Assembly: GCF_000196515.1 (NCBI RefSeq)
Contig: NC_014248.1
Location: 682,001 to 746,000, forward strand
DNA from: 'Nostoc azollae' 0708
GTDB taxonomy: Bacteria; Cyanobacteriota; Cyanobacteriia; Cyanobacteriales; Nostocaceae
Direction of reading: 5' to 3'
DNA: 64,000 nucleotides
Shown: piece by piece, positions 39,156-48,791 of the stretch
Position numbering within the stretch: position 1 is the stretch's first letter
Layout: the number at the start of each line of letters is the position of its first letter
Program-made: the position numbers and the translations under genes
Notes under the pieces: generated by a model
What the model saw: the letters and a program-made list of their open reading frames with translations, nothing else
Told to the model about the DNA's origin: nothing
Database searches by the model: none

Positions 39156-39668
39156 ATGCGACATTTACTTTCGGCTTTGGCTGTTACTGGTTATTTGTTG
39201 ACAAGTCTTACTGCTACTAGTGTGGCACAAAGTTTACCCGGCTTAACATTGTTAAGCGGTGTTAAATCAGAAAATCAGCTGCCCTTCCGCTTAGATTTTG
39301 GTGGACAAACAGCTTCGACAGACAGATATATACTCCGACTGCCTGCCAAAAAAATGAAATTGGCAGTGGCTCAATTTGCCATTACTTACCCTAAATATTA
39401 TAAAGGCACCTTTGACACCAAAAAGGTCGAAGTTAGAGTCAAAGATAAAAGCGTGCCCCTGAGTGAAGTGAAATGGGACAAAGAAGGGCGGGTAATTGAA
39501 ATATTACCCCAGAAACTAGTACCAGCAGGTACCAACGTTGAGTTAGTCCTATCTAACGTACAGAATCCCACCTTTGGGGGAATTTTCTATTTCAACTGCC
39601 AAGTTCTCTCCCCTGGAGATGTACCACTACTCCGTTACCTTGGTTCTTGGATTATCAGTATTTCTTAA
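39156..39668 (+). CDS. DUF2808 family secreted protein
   Basis: A 170-residue protein with a signal peptide (LLSALAVTGYLLTSLTATSV, cleavage probably after VAQ). The DUF2808 domain follows: AQFAITYPKYYKGTFDTKKV, then GRVIEILPQKLVPAGTNVEL and NPTFGGIFYFNCQVL. The family is nearly confined to cyanobacteria and has unknown function. The pattern is an immunoglobulin-like beta sandwich, probably in the periplasm or on the outer membrane. GAGG is present 11-14 bases before the ATG. It precedes rpmH but is separated by a simple-sequence spacer. Confidence 0.88.
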   Translation: MRHLLSALAVTGYLLTSLTATSVAQSLPGLTLLSGVKSENQLPFRLDFGGQTASTDRYILRLPAKKMKLAVAQFAITYPKYYKGTFDTKKVEVRVKDKSVPLSEVKWDKEGRVIEILPQKLVPAGTNVELVLSNVQNPTFGGIFYFNCQVLSPGDVPLLRYLGSWIISIS

Positions 39669-39823
39669 AAAGGGAATAGGGGATAGGGAACAGGCAAAAG
39701 AATAAATTTCTCTCCAGTCCCCAGTCCTCAGGAACTCTATCCAGAAATATGTTTAGATTGCCTGAGAAGTAGTAAGATTAGAGATTGTGACTTTTTATAA
39801 AAATCGGCTAAGAGGAGAAAGGT

Positions 39824-39958
39824 ATGCAAAGGACATTGGGCGGCACTTGTCGTAAGAGAAAAAGAACCTCTGGGTTTCGTGCCAGAATGCGGACACCAGA
39901 AGGTAGAAACGTGATTAGCGCCAGAAGAAGAAAAGGTCGTCATCGTCTGAGTGTTTAG
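39824..39958 (+). CDS. rpmH: 50S ribosomal protein L34
   Basis: This 44-residue, strongly basic L34 reads [20 protein letters not shown] in its first half and ends [11 protein letters not shown]. It begins seven bases after an AGAGGAG ribosome-binding site (39811-39817). The LGGT variation after MQRT is usual in cyanobacteria, where E. coli has MKRTFQPS. It heads the rpmH-rnpA-yidC cluster found near many bacterial origins. In cyanobacteria dnaA is often elsewhere, and none is seen here. Confidence 0.97.
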   Translation: MQRTLGGTCRKRKRTSGFRARMRTPEGRNVISARRRKGRHRLSV

Positions 39959-39984
39959 GGTAAATTCACCAATAAACAGCCGTT

Positions 39985-40407
39985 GTGCCTTTGCCCAAAG
40001 CATATAGACTAAAATCCCTACGGGATTTTCAGGCAGTTTTCCGAGAAGGAATTCGGTGTCATAGCTCTCATTTCACTTTGAGAGCTTTAAAACCGTTGGG
40101 TGTAAAACGACCTTCTATGGATGCTGCCGATGTCACAACAAAACCAACTAGCTGTGAAAATTTAGCCACGACTAAAATTGGCATTTCTATTAGCACCAAA
40201 GTCAGTAAAAGAGCAGTAGTTCGCAACCGTATTAAACGGCAAATTGCTAAAGATTTGTATCAATTAATACCTAATTTAGTGCCGGGATGGCGGCTAGTCA
40301 TAATTGTGAAGCCAAAGGCAGCAGAATCTGAGTGCGTAAGCCAACAATTTCTGCAAGAATTAGAGCAGTTATTGGCAAAAGCTGAGGTCATAAATGGGTA
40401 TTCGTGA
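39985..40407 (+). CDS. rnpA: Ribonuclease P protein component
   Basis: The 140-residue basic protein assists RNase P RNA in maturing tRNA 5' ends. It begins at GTG 39985 (PLPKAYRLKSLRDFQAVFRE) and holds the signature ISTKVSKRAVVRNRIKRQIA (RNRIKR), the metal and leader-binding helix. It follows rpmH by 26 bases and overlaps the next gene by 14 bases (40394-40407). A loop of about 20 residues after LRALKPLG (SMDAADVTTKPTSCEN) lengthens it compared with E. coli. Confidence 0.96.
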   Translation: MPLPKAYRLKSLRDFQAVFREGIRCHSSHFTLRALKPLGVKRPSMDAADVTTKPTSCENLATTKIGISISTKVSKRAVVRNRIKRQIAKDLYQLIPNLVPGWRLVIIVKPKAAESECVSQQFLQELEQLLAKAEVINGYS

Positions 40408-40783
40408 AGAAATTTATTATGAAGGTGGCCCCCATATTGGGGATTTGATTCTCAATTTATTAATTGGGCTAACCTTGGTTGGTTTGCCATTGACTATTGG
40501 CGCAATAGTCAGAGCGTTGTGGTTGCGTTTTCGCATCACTGATCGCCGAATTGCGGTGATGGGTGGTTGGATGGGACGCGATCGCACTGACGTAATTTAC
40601 TCAGAAATCGTCAAATTAGTGAAAATACCACGTGGTGTTGGCTTATGGGGAGATATGGTAGTTACACTCAGAAACGGCACTCGTTTAGAAATGCGGGCAG
40701 TTCCCAACTTTCGGGAAGTTTATGAATACATTAACGAAAAAGTTGCTGCTAAAAATCCCCAATACAGTGCTGCTAAACAGTAG
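40394..40783 (+). CDS. PH domain (bPH2-type) membrane protein
   Basis: The 129-residue protein has one hydrophobic hairpin (LILNLLIGLTLVGLPLTIGA) followed by a small bacterial PH domain (FRITDRRIAVMGGWMGRDRT and VVTLRNGTRLEMRAVPNFRE). It overlaps rnpA by 14 bases and is therefore translationally coupled. It is conserved between rnpA and yidC in cyanobacteria, which hints at a role linked to membrane insertion, but no function is established. The C-terminus is short and polar. Confidence 0.87.
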   Translation: MGIREEIYYEGGPHIGDLILNLLIGLTLVGLPLTIGAIVRALWLRFRITDRRIAVMGGWMGRDRTDVIYSEIVKLVKIPRGVGLWGDMVVTLRNGTRLEMRAVPNFREVYEYINEKVAAKNPQYSAAKQ

Positions 40784-41018
40784 TCATTCATAAACTGTGT
40801 ATATCAAGACCAATCAAATAGGAAAAAGATGGTGGGTAGGAGAGTAAAGAGTGGGAGATAAAGAGAGGAAGAGGACAAATTTACCCCCCAGTCCCCATCC
40901 CCCAGTCCCCAATCTCCATTGGGCGGCTATCCGTAGCGAAGCATAATCGCTAATAAATGACTATTTAGATAAATTAGATTCAGTTCAATTTACAGTACCT
41001 CAGGTTGGATTCAGAATA

Positions 41019-42170
41019 ATGGATTTTGGTATCGGATTTCTCTCGAACAACGTGATGCTGCCAATCATAGACTTCTTCTATGGTTTTTTCCCTAGCTATG
41101 GATTGGCGATCGTTGCCTTGACATTGATAATCCGCTTTGCGCTCTATCCCCTGAGTGCTGGCTCGATTCGCAGTATGCGACGAATGCGGGTTGTCCAGCC
41201 TGTGATGCAAAGGCGGATGGCAGAAATCAAAGAGCGTTATAAAGACGATCCGCAAAAGCAGCAAGAGGAAATGGTCAATGTCCAAAAAGAATTTGGCAAC
41301 CCCTTGGCAGGGTGTTTGCCATTACTTTTACAGATGCCTGTCTTACTGGCACTGTTTGCTACTTTGCGGGGTTCACCATTTGCGGGAGTTAACTACTCTG
41401 TTAACCTGCAAATATTACCCGCCGAACAAATCGAACGCATTCAACCCCAAGCCTTTGCCACTGCTCCCCAAAATATCTACATTGCAGATGGGGAACACAC
41501 AAAAATTACCGCTATCCTCCCTAGTGGTAATAAGTTGGCAGTAGGAGAAAAGACAAAAGTCCAATATCAAACAATGGAGGGCAAACCATTTGATTTGCTC
41601 TTAGCAGAACATCCAGAAACCAAATTGACTCCTGAATGGAAAATCATGAAAGGGGAAGATAGGGTAAAAATTGATGCCGAAGGCAATATAGAAGCCTTAC
41701 AGCCAGGAGACGTGACAATTCAAGGCTCAATCCCAGGACTGGCGGCAGATAGAGGATTTCTGTTCATTGATGCTTTAGGTAGGGTAGGCGCACAAGATCC
41801 TGATGGCACAATTCACTGGGATATTGTGGCGATGATTGTCTTCTTTGGCATTAGTCTTTACGTCAGCCAAATGCTTTCTGGGCAGAATTCCAGCGGTGGG
41901 AATCCTCAGCAGGATACGGTTAACAAAATTACCCCTGTAATCTTTTCGGGGATGTTTCTGTTTTTCCCACTACCTGCTGGTGTGCTGATGTACATGGTGA
42001 TTGGCAACATTTTCCAAACCCTGCAAACCTACATTCTTTCCCGCGAACCTCTACCGGAGGAGTTGCAAAAGTTGGTGGTTCTCCAGGATAAGGAAAAAGA
42101 AGCAGCAACCGCAGAAGCTAAAACTTTGCCCTTTGAGCCAAAAAGTTCTAAGAAAAAGGCTACAGGCTGA
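41019..42170 (+). CDS. yidC: Membrane protein insertase YidC/Alb3/Oxa1
   Basis: The 383-residue insertase places proteins in the plasma and thylakoid membranes. The first helix is near residues 10-30 ([20 protein letters not shown]). It is followed by the cytoplasmic hairpin with the conserved positive groove ([20 protein letters not shown]), the [20 protein letters not shown] helix, a soluble insert of about 130 residues, and the final helices ([20 protein letters not shown]). The insert after the second helix is cyanobacteria-typical. It is followed after two bases by khpB. Confidence 0.96.
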   Translation: MDFGIGFLSNNVMLPIIDFFYGFFPSYGLAIVALTLIIRFALYPLSAGSIRSMRRMRVVQPVMQRRMAEIKERYKDDPQKQQEEMVNVQKEFGNPLAGCLPLLLQMPVLLALFATLRGSPFAGVNYSVNLQILPAEQIERIQPQAFATAPQNIYIADGEHTKITAILPSGNKLAVGEKTKVQYQTMEGKPFDLLLAEHPETKLTPEWKIMKGEDRVKIDAEGNIEALQPGDVTIQGSIPGLAADRGFLFIDALGRVGAQDPDGTIHWDIVAMIVFFGISLYVSQMLSGQNSSGGNPQQDTVNKITPVIFSGMFLFFPLPAGVLMYMVIGNIFQTLQTYILSREPLPEELQKLVVLQDKEKEAATAEAKTLPFEPKSSKKKATG

Positions 42171-42172
42171 TT

Positions 42173-42706
42173 ATGAGTTACATTTCCATGCAGCATGTTG
42201 AAGAATGGTTAACACAATTGCTGCAACTCACTGGTATATCTACTAATGTTAGAGGGAATTTGGATGCTACTCCAGCTATTGGGGTAGGTTCTCAAGAACC
42301 GGATAGTTACTGGTTGACAATTGATGAAACGAATTTGATGCCAGAACAAATCAGGATGTTGACTGGTGCTGGTGGTACTGTGTTGGATGCGATGCAGTAT
42401 CTAGCAAATTCGGTGCTGAATTTGCATCAACCAGAACACGCACATACATCTTATACTATTGAGTTGAATAGCTACCGTGTTAAACGACAAGCAGAAATTA
42501 GTGCTTTAGCAAAAACAGCGGTTCAAGAAGTGCGTTTTTCTGGACGAGAAGTGGAAATTAGATCCCTCAGTTCGGCCGAACGGCGACAAGTTCACAACTT
42601 TCTGAAGGAATTTCCAGATTTGGAAACCTTCAGCCGAGGGAAAGAACCCCATCGTAATTTGGTAGTTCGACCTGCGACTGAACCACCAACAGATCCTGGC
42701 TATTAG
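42173..42706 (+). CDS. khpB: KH and R3H domain RNA-binding protein (KhpB/Jag-like)
   Basis: The 177-residue protein has a KH-like central region (LMPEQIRMLTGAGGTVLDAM) and a C-terminal R3H domain (EVEIRSLSSAERRQVHNFLK). It corresponds to Jag/KhpB, which binds RNA and in Gram-positive bacteria affects cell elongation. The jag N-terminal domain is missing, as usual in cyanobacteria. It starts two bases after yidC's stop, consistent with cotranslation. The tail (VVRPATEPPTDPGY) is unstructured. Confidence 0.9.
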   Translation: MSYISMQHVEEWLTQLLQLTGISTNVRGNLDATPAIGVGSQEPDSYWLTIDETNLMPEQIRMLTGAGGTVLDAMQYLANSVLNLHQPEHAHTSYTIELNSYRVKRQAEISALAKTAVQEVRFSGREVEIRSLSSAERRQVHNFLKEFPDLETFSRGKEPHRNLVVRPATEPPTDPGY

Positions 42707-42784
42707 AGCTAAAATCAAAGTGTAGTAACAGCAACTTTGCTGATTATCAATCATAATTTTGCGTGAGGATATCTCACAAATCCT

Positions 42785-43291
42785 ATGGACGCTATTTTTA
42801 TTCCGCAGCTAACTAAAGCCCCGGAGCGGACAGAGGAAATTCAAGTTAATGAGTCTCTGCCTGGTCTGGAAACTTTAACCCCGGTACGTGGAGTTATCCA
42901 CGTACAGCATCAGGGGAATTATTTAGAAGTTTCCGCTCAGGCAGAATCAATTATTACTTGTACCTGTAACCGCTGTTTGCAGCAATATAATCAACGTTTG
43001 GCTGTTAATACTAAAGAAATTATTTGGTTAGATCCAAATGCTAATCAAGCCGAGGACTTGCCTTTAGAAAGGGAAGTGGCTATAGAAGATTTAGTGGAGG
43101 CGGTTTCACATGATGGTTATTTTTATCCTAGTGAATGGCTGTATGAGCAAATGTGTTTAGCAATTCCCCAGCGTCAATTGTGCGATCGTAAATGTCCAGG
43201 TATTTTGGATGCTGTTGCTAGTATTTCTGAGGAGATTATTGATAATCGTTGGTCTGCTTTGGAAAGCTTGAAAAAGCAACTTCCAGAATAG
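42785..43291 (+). CDS. yceD: YceD/DUF177 family protein
   Basis: This 168-residue member of DUF177 is known in plants and bacteria for affecting 23S rRNA accumulation. The central CTCNRCLQQYNQRLAV gives a CxxC pair and the C-terminal QRQLCDRKCPG supplies two more cysteines, a probable zinc site. LPLEREVAIEDLVEAVSHDG is the acidic helix of the family. In many bacteria yceD precedes rpmF. Here it is last in the rpmH-rnpA-yidC cluster and is followed by a decayed toxin-antitoxin locus. Confidence 0.9.
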   Translation: MDAIFIPQLTKAPERTEEIQVNESLPGLETLTPVRGVIHVQHQGNYLEVSAQAESIITCTCNRCLQQYNQRLAVNTKEIIWLDPNANQAEDLPLEREVAIEDLVEAVSHDGYFYPSEWLYEQMCLAIPQRQLCDRKCPGILDAVASISEEIIDNRWSALESLKKQLPE

Positions 43292-43321
43292 TAAAATAAA
43301 GTCAAGTAAGGAATTTGAGTT

Positions 43322-43568
43322 ATGGCTAGTGAAACTATCACGACTTAAGGACAAGTAACTATCCCAAAAGAAATTAGAGATTATCTCAACCTTGCTAACT
43401 CTGTCAAGGTTGATTTTTTCATTGATGAAAATCGGATAGTCAAACCTTATTCCTCTAAATATTCCTGTTCAAGGTTTATCCGGGATTTTACATCGTCCGG
43501 GTATGACTCCCGCAACTTTAGAGGATATGGAAGCAGCACTTAGAGAACGATCAAGTGATTGGAGTTGA
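43322..43568 (+). pseudogene. Decayed AbrB/MazE-type antitoxin
   Basis: ATG 43322 opens MASETITT, a stop (TAA 43346), then GQVTIPKEIRDYLNLANSVK, the classical AbrB/SpoVT DNA-binding beta hairpin. A one-base shift occurs near 43440-43450, after which another frame reads LNIPVQGLSGILHRPGMTPA and ends at 43568. Restored, this is an 80-residue antitoxin of the VapB/AbrB class. The stop fits CAA to TAA. It overlaps the toxin remnant by 14 bases. Confidence 0.85.
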
Positions 43569-43737
43569 TACAAATATTTTAGTGCGCTACCTGACAAAAT
43601 ATGATTAACAACAGTGGGAACAAGCTGCTGAAATCATTGAAGCTGCGGAGGAATGTTTTGTTGCTAATGTAGTTCTCTGTGAATGAGTCTGAGTTTTACG
43701 TGGTAAACCTGATCAATTTACTAGAGAAGAAATTTAA
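43555..43737 (+). pseudogene. Decayed VapC PIN-domain toxin
   Basis: GTG 43555 opens IGVDTNILVRYLTKYD, the PIN-domain N-terminus with its first catalytic aspartate. It is interrupted by TAA 43606, TGA 43684 and TGA 43690, and ends at TAA 43735. The text between (QQWEQAAEIIEAAEECFVAN, VLRGKPDQFTREEI) is family-like, and the last two stops sit where tryptophans are expected. Only about 60 of 130 residues remain; the C-terminal active-site acids are missing. VapC toxins cut tRNA or rRNA; this one is dead. Confidence 0.8.
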
Positions 43738-44188
43738 GCACCTAAATTTTATTCATCCGAGTGGAGCTTCTAATAGTGCTTTGAAAAAGTTGATAGGAGA
43801 TTCCGTCAACGGATGCAAATAAAATGCCTTACTAACGTAAAGTAATGATTCAAGAGTTTGGAAAATCGCCCATATCTGGCTGAGATTGAAATCTCAGGCT
43901 AATAGCAAAGTTCGTTTCAAGACGACTGAGAAAATATTTGATTATTTAGAATAATTTAGAATTATTTAGTAAGTTTGAACGGACTTCCGTTATGAGACTG
44001 GGAATGAATTCCCAGACATATCAAGCTGCTAAACGATAATACCGATATTACCCCTTCTTCTCCTCTTCCGTTGCATCTTTGCGTCTTTGCATGAGATAAA
44101 AAACAATCTTGATGAAAAAATATAGTAATATTACAATGATAAAAAAGTTCGAATCAGAAGAAAGTAGCAACAGGAATACCTAATAGAA
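43738..44188. other. Intergenic with repeat remnants
   Basis: About 450 bases between the toxin remnant and the methyltransferase remnant. It contains the two GA-loop palindromes listed separately and a simple-sequence tract (CTTCTTCTCCTCTTCC). No gene was recognised. Confidence 0.5.
43880..44015. repeat. Paired 18-base GA-loop palindromes
   Basis: CTGAGATT-GA-AATCTCAG at 43880-43897 and CTGGGAAT-GA-ATTCCCAG at 43998-44015 are both perfect 8-bp hairpins with a two-base GA loop. AACGGA-CT-TCCGTT lies just upstream of the second. The shared layout suggests a dispersed palindromic element rather than chance. Confidence 0.65.
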
Positions 44189-45230
44189 ATGGACGTAATC
44201 ACCAAAAAACTACGATCTCATTCCGTATTAAATTATGATGGTAAAACGCCTATTCAAGATATATTCAGAATTCAGCCAGCCAAGTTAAATCCTGTAATCA
44301 GTGTTGAAGGAGAACCTAGAAATCAAGTAATATATGGCGATAACTTAAACGTGGTTCGCAGGTTATTAAATCATGATAGTGCTAACAGAAAAGTTAACTT
44401 AGTTTATATTGATCCGCCATACTCAACAGGTAGCAGTTCTGAGTCTCGTAATAGAAACCATGCTTATCATGATCTCATGGAAGGTGCAGAATATTTAGGA
44501 TTTTTGCGCCAACGTCTGATTAAAATCAGAGAACTTTCATCAGAAAGCTGATTTTATTCTTTTTTATACAAAAACAGATAACTATCTATGGAACCAAGCC
44601 TTTGAGAATTGGAAAGAAGAGGCGTTTAAAAAAGAAAATCAATATGTAGAACAAGAAGCAGGAAGAATATATAAAAAATTCCCTACCTATGCTCCAGGAG
44701 TAAGAAAAGAAGCAACTGGTTAACCTTAAAGGAGTATGCTACCATCTCTCGGTAAACATTGGCAATATACACCAGGAACTTTAGAAAAAATGGATGTAAG
44801 GGGACAAATATATTAGTCTGCAAATGGTAATCCCAGAAGAAAAGTATATTTAGATAACAGTCAAGGTATTTCTCTTCAAGATATTTGGCTTGATTTTAAA
44901 GATGCATACAATCAAAATATTAAAATTACTGGTTATCCAACAGAAAAAAATGTAGCTTTGATGAAACGGACAATTATGGCTTCATCAAATCCTGGAGATA
45001 TGGTTTTAGATGCTTTTGGTCGGAGTGGAACTACTTTAGCTGTCTCTGAAGAACTAGGGAGAAAATGGATAGGTATTGATAATTCACCATTATCTATTGA
45101 TAATATCATTAAACGTTTAGTTAATGGCAGTGAAGTAATGGGGGAATTTGTTAGTGGCAAAAGTGGTAATAATCAATGTCAATCAATCAACTTAATTGAA
45201 GTCAATATAGTTTTGAGAACTGGCTTATAG
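44189..45230 (+). pseudogene. Decayed beta-class DNA methyltransferase (N4/N6)
   Basis: The N-terminus is intact to about residue 117 (QVIYGDNLNVVRRL; YIDPPYSTGSS with the DPPY motif IV; FLRQRLIKIREL). At about 44538 the frame breaks and the next frame resumes FHQKADFILFYTKTDNYLWN, so roughly 300 bases, including the usual GSIYLHID stretch, appear deleted. More stops and shifts follow. The last part is readable from 44958: VLDAFGRSGTTLAVSEELGR holds motif I, and KWIGIDNSPLSI follows. The DPPY-before-FxGxG order marks the beta class, as in type III Mod and related enzymes. It is inactive. Confidence 0.9.
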
Positions 45231-45334
45231 TTTTATATTTAAGGCTCACAGATTATCGATAATTTCTTCAGAAATCATCGATAATGGGAATAATCAACTT
45301 AAGTGTATAACCAATTTTTTGTAAGTCTTTCATC

Positions 45335-46125
45335 TTACATTTTTAATTTACAAATTATAACTTTACCTTCTCCATATTCTTTAATACTAGCGTAATTATC
45401 CCACATAGAACCGAGAAGTAATCCAGGTCCATGATTGAGTATTAATGCTTTTAATGGTAAATTGTATATTTGAGTATAACTCAGTATTTATGTGGTTTTC
45501 TCTCGATTTCCACCTGTTCTCTCATCTTCCTGAGAACCTCCTCTGTTAGAGTCATAACGAGCAAATACAACTACTAATGGAGTACCATCTAAGTGAGATA
45601 TCAACATATCCGTAGGAGTTTTATGTTGCCAGTTATCTAATACTTCATTTAGTATGAAATATCGTCCAGCACCTACAGGACCACGAATTAAATAATCTTT
45701 GCTAAATATTTTGTTAAACTATAAGAAAAAACTTTATGTTAAGTCATAACTTTTTGTCCTCGTGTACTTTGCTCCAAAAGTATTGCCATGGGAGTTTAAT
45801 CCTGTATAGGAAGGCTTGGCAGATTTTTCCTCACTTGCCCTATTGCACGCAATCTATAGCCAAAGTCTCTAAATAATATCAGGTATTTCACTTTTCGTCT
45901 TGCTCATTTCAACATTGACTTCAATTGATGTATCTGGAGATATTTGCGAACAACTCTAAGTAGTTGAACTAGCAAATGATCCGGCTCTTTTGTGATAATC
46001 TCAAGTAAATTTGCAGAGGTTTGACCTTGTTCTACAACTCCTATAAAACGTAATAATACTTTCTCATAGAGAATTTTAGCTTCATCCAAGGAATCTTGAT
46101 AGAAAGGGGAATCAAATGTAATCAA
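45335..46125 (-). pseudogene. Broken unidentified gene converging on the methyltransferase remnant
   Basis: Read on the reverse strand, 46125-45904 gives a helical N-terminus (MITFDSPFYQDSLDEAKILY). A degraded middle contains FRDFGYRLRAIGQVRKNLPS. A long clean stretch from about 45718 follows (KDYLIRGPVGAGRYFILNEV; DMLISHLDGTPLVVVFARYD; GGSQEDERTGGNREKTT). After one TAA at 45488-45490 it continues (YTQIYNLPLKALILNHGPGL) to a natural-looking stop at 45335. The consistent protein-like text shows a real, recently broken gene of about 260 residues. I do not recognise the family. Its position end-to-end with a methyltransferase suggests the partner restriction enzyme; this is inference only. Confidence 0.6.
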
Positions 46126-46551
46126 ATATAGTACTCCACTTAGATGCTATAGTTTTATAACTAGTAAATGTATTCAATATTATTTTCCTGTTGTTCTGAA
46201 AAGTACAAGTTATTACCATAACTAGTTGTGCTAGTCGCGTCTAAGTGTTGATTCAACAAGCTGTGGATACTCACCCATCAACTTTGGATATCCAGATCTC
46301 CTGCGGTCAGTATCCTCTTCCTTTGCGTCTTTGCGACTACCCTTCCGAATCTCCTAACGGAGATTGCTCAAAACAAAAAAGCAGTGTTCAAAATTTTCAA
46401 ACAGTGATCGCTCTTCTCCTTCCCTTCTTCCTTCGTGTCTATTCCTACAGTCCCATAAGAGATACATGTTTCATTTTTTCCTAACTTGTGCGTAATTCCT
46501 AACAAAGTTGAAAAATGGGATCAAGAACAAATCACCAGCAACAACTACCTT
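46126..46551. other. Intergenic upstream of ycf46
   Basis: No supported gene. It contains dispersed simple sequence (CTTCCTTTGCGTCTTTGCGA). The ycf46 frame is open upstream to a TTG at 46486, but the residues there are not family-like. Confidence 0.5.
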
Positions 46552-48063
46552 ATGAACTTCCGTGACGAATTTAAACTCCTCCTCCGCGCCCGCTACTCGC
46601 TGATTTATGTTCCCACCTACGAAGAAGAACGGGTAGAAGCAGCTATCCGTGAAGAAGCTACAAACCAAGGAAATCGCCCTGTTTATACCTGGGATTTTGT
46701 CGATGGTTATCAAGGAAACCCTAATGATGCGGGATTTGGAAGGCGCAACCCCTTACAAGCGTTGGAATTTATCGAAAAATTACCTGCTACTGCACCAGCG
46801 GTCTTAATTCTCCGCGATTATCACCGCTTTTTAGATGATGTGGCCATTTCTCGCAAACTCCGCAACTTAGCCAGACTGCTAAAATCTCAACCGAAAAATA
46901 TTGTTTTATTATCGCCACGGATCGCTATTCCTGACGATTTAATGGAGGTGTTGACGGTGGTTGAGTTTCCTTTACCAGCCGCACCGGAAATTAAAACCGA
47001 GGTAGAACGGTTATTACAAACCACTGGTAACTCTCCATCTGGTAAATTTCTTGATGACTTGGTGCATTCTTGTCAAGGATTATCAATGGAACGGATACGC
47101 CGAGTTTTAGCCAGGGCGATTGCATCCCATGGAGAATTACAACTAGAGGATGTTGATTTAGTTTTGGAGGAAAAACGCCAAACTATCCGCCAAACCCAAA
47201 TCCTGGACTTTTACCCCGCCATTGAGCAGATTTCTGATATAGGAGGACTCGATAACCTCAAAGATTGGCTGATTCGTCGGGGTGGTTCATTGACAGAACG
47301 AGCGCGACAGTACGGATTACCGCACCCCCGTGGTTTAATGTTGGTGGGGATTCAAGGAACTGGTAAATCTTTAACAGCCAAAGCTATCGCACATCATTGG
47401 CATTTACCCCTGTTACGCTTAGATGTAGGGCGGTTATTTGGCGGTTTAGTGGGTGAATCGGAATCCCGCACCAGGCAAATGATTCAAGTCGCAGAAGCCC
47501 TTGCACCCTGTGTATTATGGATTGATGAAATTGATAAAGCCTTTTCTGGGTTAGGTAGTAAAGGTGATGCGGGAACAACTAGCCGGGTATTTGGAACATT
47601 TATCACCTGGTTAGCAGAAAAAACTTCCCCTGTATTTGTCGTTGCTACCGCTAATGATATCCAAGCCTTACCCCCGGAAATGTTGCGGAAAGGGCGTTTT
47701 GATGAAATTTTCTTTGTTGGTTTACCTACTCAAGAAGAGAGAAAAGCAATTTTTAAGGTCCATTTATCCCGATTGCGTCCCCATAACTTGAACAGCTATG
47801 AAATTGACAGATTAGCTTACGAAACACCTGATTTTTCGGGCGCTGAAATTGAGCAAACATTAACTGAAGCGATGCACATTGGGTTTAGCCAAAATCGTGA
47901 CTTTACGACCGATGATATTTTAGAAGCCGCTAGTCAAATCATACCTTTAGCGCGAACTGCGGTAGAACAAATTCAGAAGCTGCAAGAATGGGCTGCTGCA
48001 GGAAGAGCGCGTTTAGCTTCAAAGCATAGTCCTTTGAGTGAACGTATTCAACGTCAAATGTAA
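46552..48063 (+). CDS. ycf46: Ycf46-type AAA+ ATPase
   Basis: From ATG 46552 ([20 protein letters not shown]) the product is 503 residues. An N-terminal domain of about 240 residues unique to the family ([20 protein letters not shown]) precedes a single AAA domain: Lys272 in [18 protein letters not shown], Asp325-Glu326 in [13 protein letters not shown], sensor [20 protein letters not shown] and the arginine [11 protein letters not shown]. The family is conserved in cyanobacteria and algal plastids. It has been tied to regulation of photosynthesis or carbon uptake, but the mechanism is unclear. A longer 525-residue form from TTG 46486 is less likely. Confidence 0.94.
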   Translation: MNFRDEFKLLLRARYSLIYVPTYEEERVEAAIREEATNQGNRPVYTWDFVDGYQGNPNDAGFGRRNPLQALEFIEKLPATAPAVLILRDYHRFLDDVAISRKLRNLARLLKSQPKNIVLLSPRIAIPDDLMEVLTVVEFPLPAAPEIKTEVERLLQTTGNSPSGKFLDDLVHSCQGLSMERIRRVLARAIASHGELQLEDVDLVLEEKRQTIRQTQILDFYPAIEQISDIGGLDNLKDWLIRRGGSLTERARQYGLPHPRGLMLVGIQGTGKSLTAKAIAHHWHLPLLRLDVGRLFGGLVGESESRTRQMIQVAEALAPCVLWIDEIDKAFSGLGSKGDAGTTSRVFGTFITWLAEKTSPVFVVATANDIQALPPEMLRKGRFDEIFFVGLPTQEERKAIFKVHLSRLRPHNLNSYEIDRLAYETPDFSGAEIEQTLTEAMHIGFSQNRDFTTDDILEAASQIIPLARTAVEQIQKLQEWAAAGRARLASKHSPLSERIQRQM

Positions 48064-48213
48064 TAATATTTTAGTCAAAATTACTTGATCAATAGTTCAT
48101 GGTTTAATGATGCTTTACTATGGACTATTGATTAAAACAGGGATTGGGGATAATCACCTTCTAGCTGTTGCCTCTTGCCTCTTCCCAATTACCACTAACT
48201 AAAGGATATAAAT

Positions 48214-48690
48214 ATGCTTTCTAGCTTGCTTAAACTTATACTAGGGTTTCTATTAGCGACCGCAGTTTTATTAGGTAGTGGACTAACAATAGCTCTTTAT
48301 TTTGTCAATCGTACTGCCATAGCCCCTGCAAGACCTACATTTGCTAACGATAATCCCCAAACCAAACCAGACAAACCAAAAGTCACTCAGGTAAAAGCCA
48401 CATCCATACCCAAACCTACTCCCAGTTCCACTCCCAGTCCTACTCCCACTCTAAGTGAATCACCTGATTCATTACCACCAGGAGCTTACCAAGGCATTGT
48501 AACTTGGTCACAAGGCTTGAGTATGCGAGATCAACCAACCCTGGATGCTCAAAGTGTAGGTGGGGTTGCTGCTAATCAAAAGGTGATTATTTTAGAAGAA
48601 AGCCCAGATAAGAATTGGCAGAAAATTCGTATTGAAGGTACTGATAAAGAAGGTTGGGTAAAAGCAGGTAATAGTAAACGAGTTGATTGA
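48214..48690 (+). CDS. Membrane-anchored bacterial SH3 domain protein
   Basis: This 158-residue protein has an N-terminal membrane anchor (LILGFLLATAVLLGSGLTIA), a proline/threonine-rich linker (PKPTPSSTPSPTPTLSES) and one SH3b domain (QGLSMRDQPTLDAQSVGGVA, then WQKIRIEGTDKEGWVKAG). SH3b domains usually bind peptidoglycan or peptide ligands, so it probably sits at the cell wall facing the periplasm. The GGATAT before the ATG at 48214 is only a weak ribosome-binding element. It stands alone. Confidence 0.85.
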   Translation: MLSSLLKLILGFLLATAVLLGSGLTIALYFVNRTAIAPARPTFANDNPQTKPDKPKVTQVKATSIPKPTPSSTPSPTPTLSESPDSLPPGAYQGIVTWSQGLSMRDQPTLDAQSVGGVAANQKVIILEESPDKNWQKIRIEGTDKEGWVKAGNSKRVD

Positions 48691-48791
48691 CACTCTTTTG
48701 TCTAAAGGCTAGAACCGCAAAGCGAAAGTCAAATGCTCTAGTCAAAAATCTTTCTTATGGAATAGGTTTTTCCTAACTCCTATTCTTTGAT

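Noticed and set aside
46245-46484. 79-residue forward frame before ycf46
   Set aside because: It reads through simple-sequence tracts (LLPFFLRVYSYSP) and resembles no protein; it is probably noncoding.
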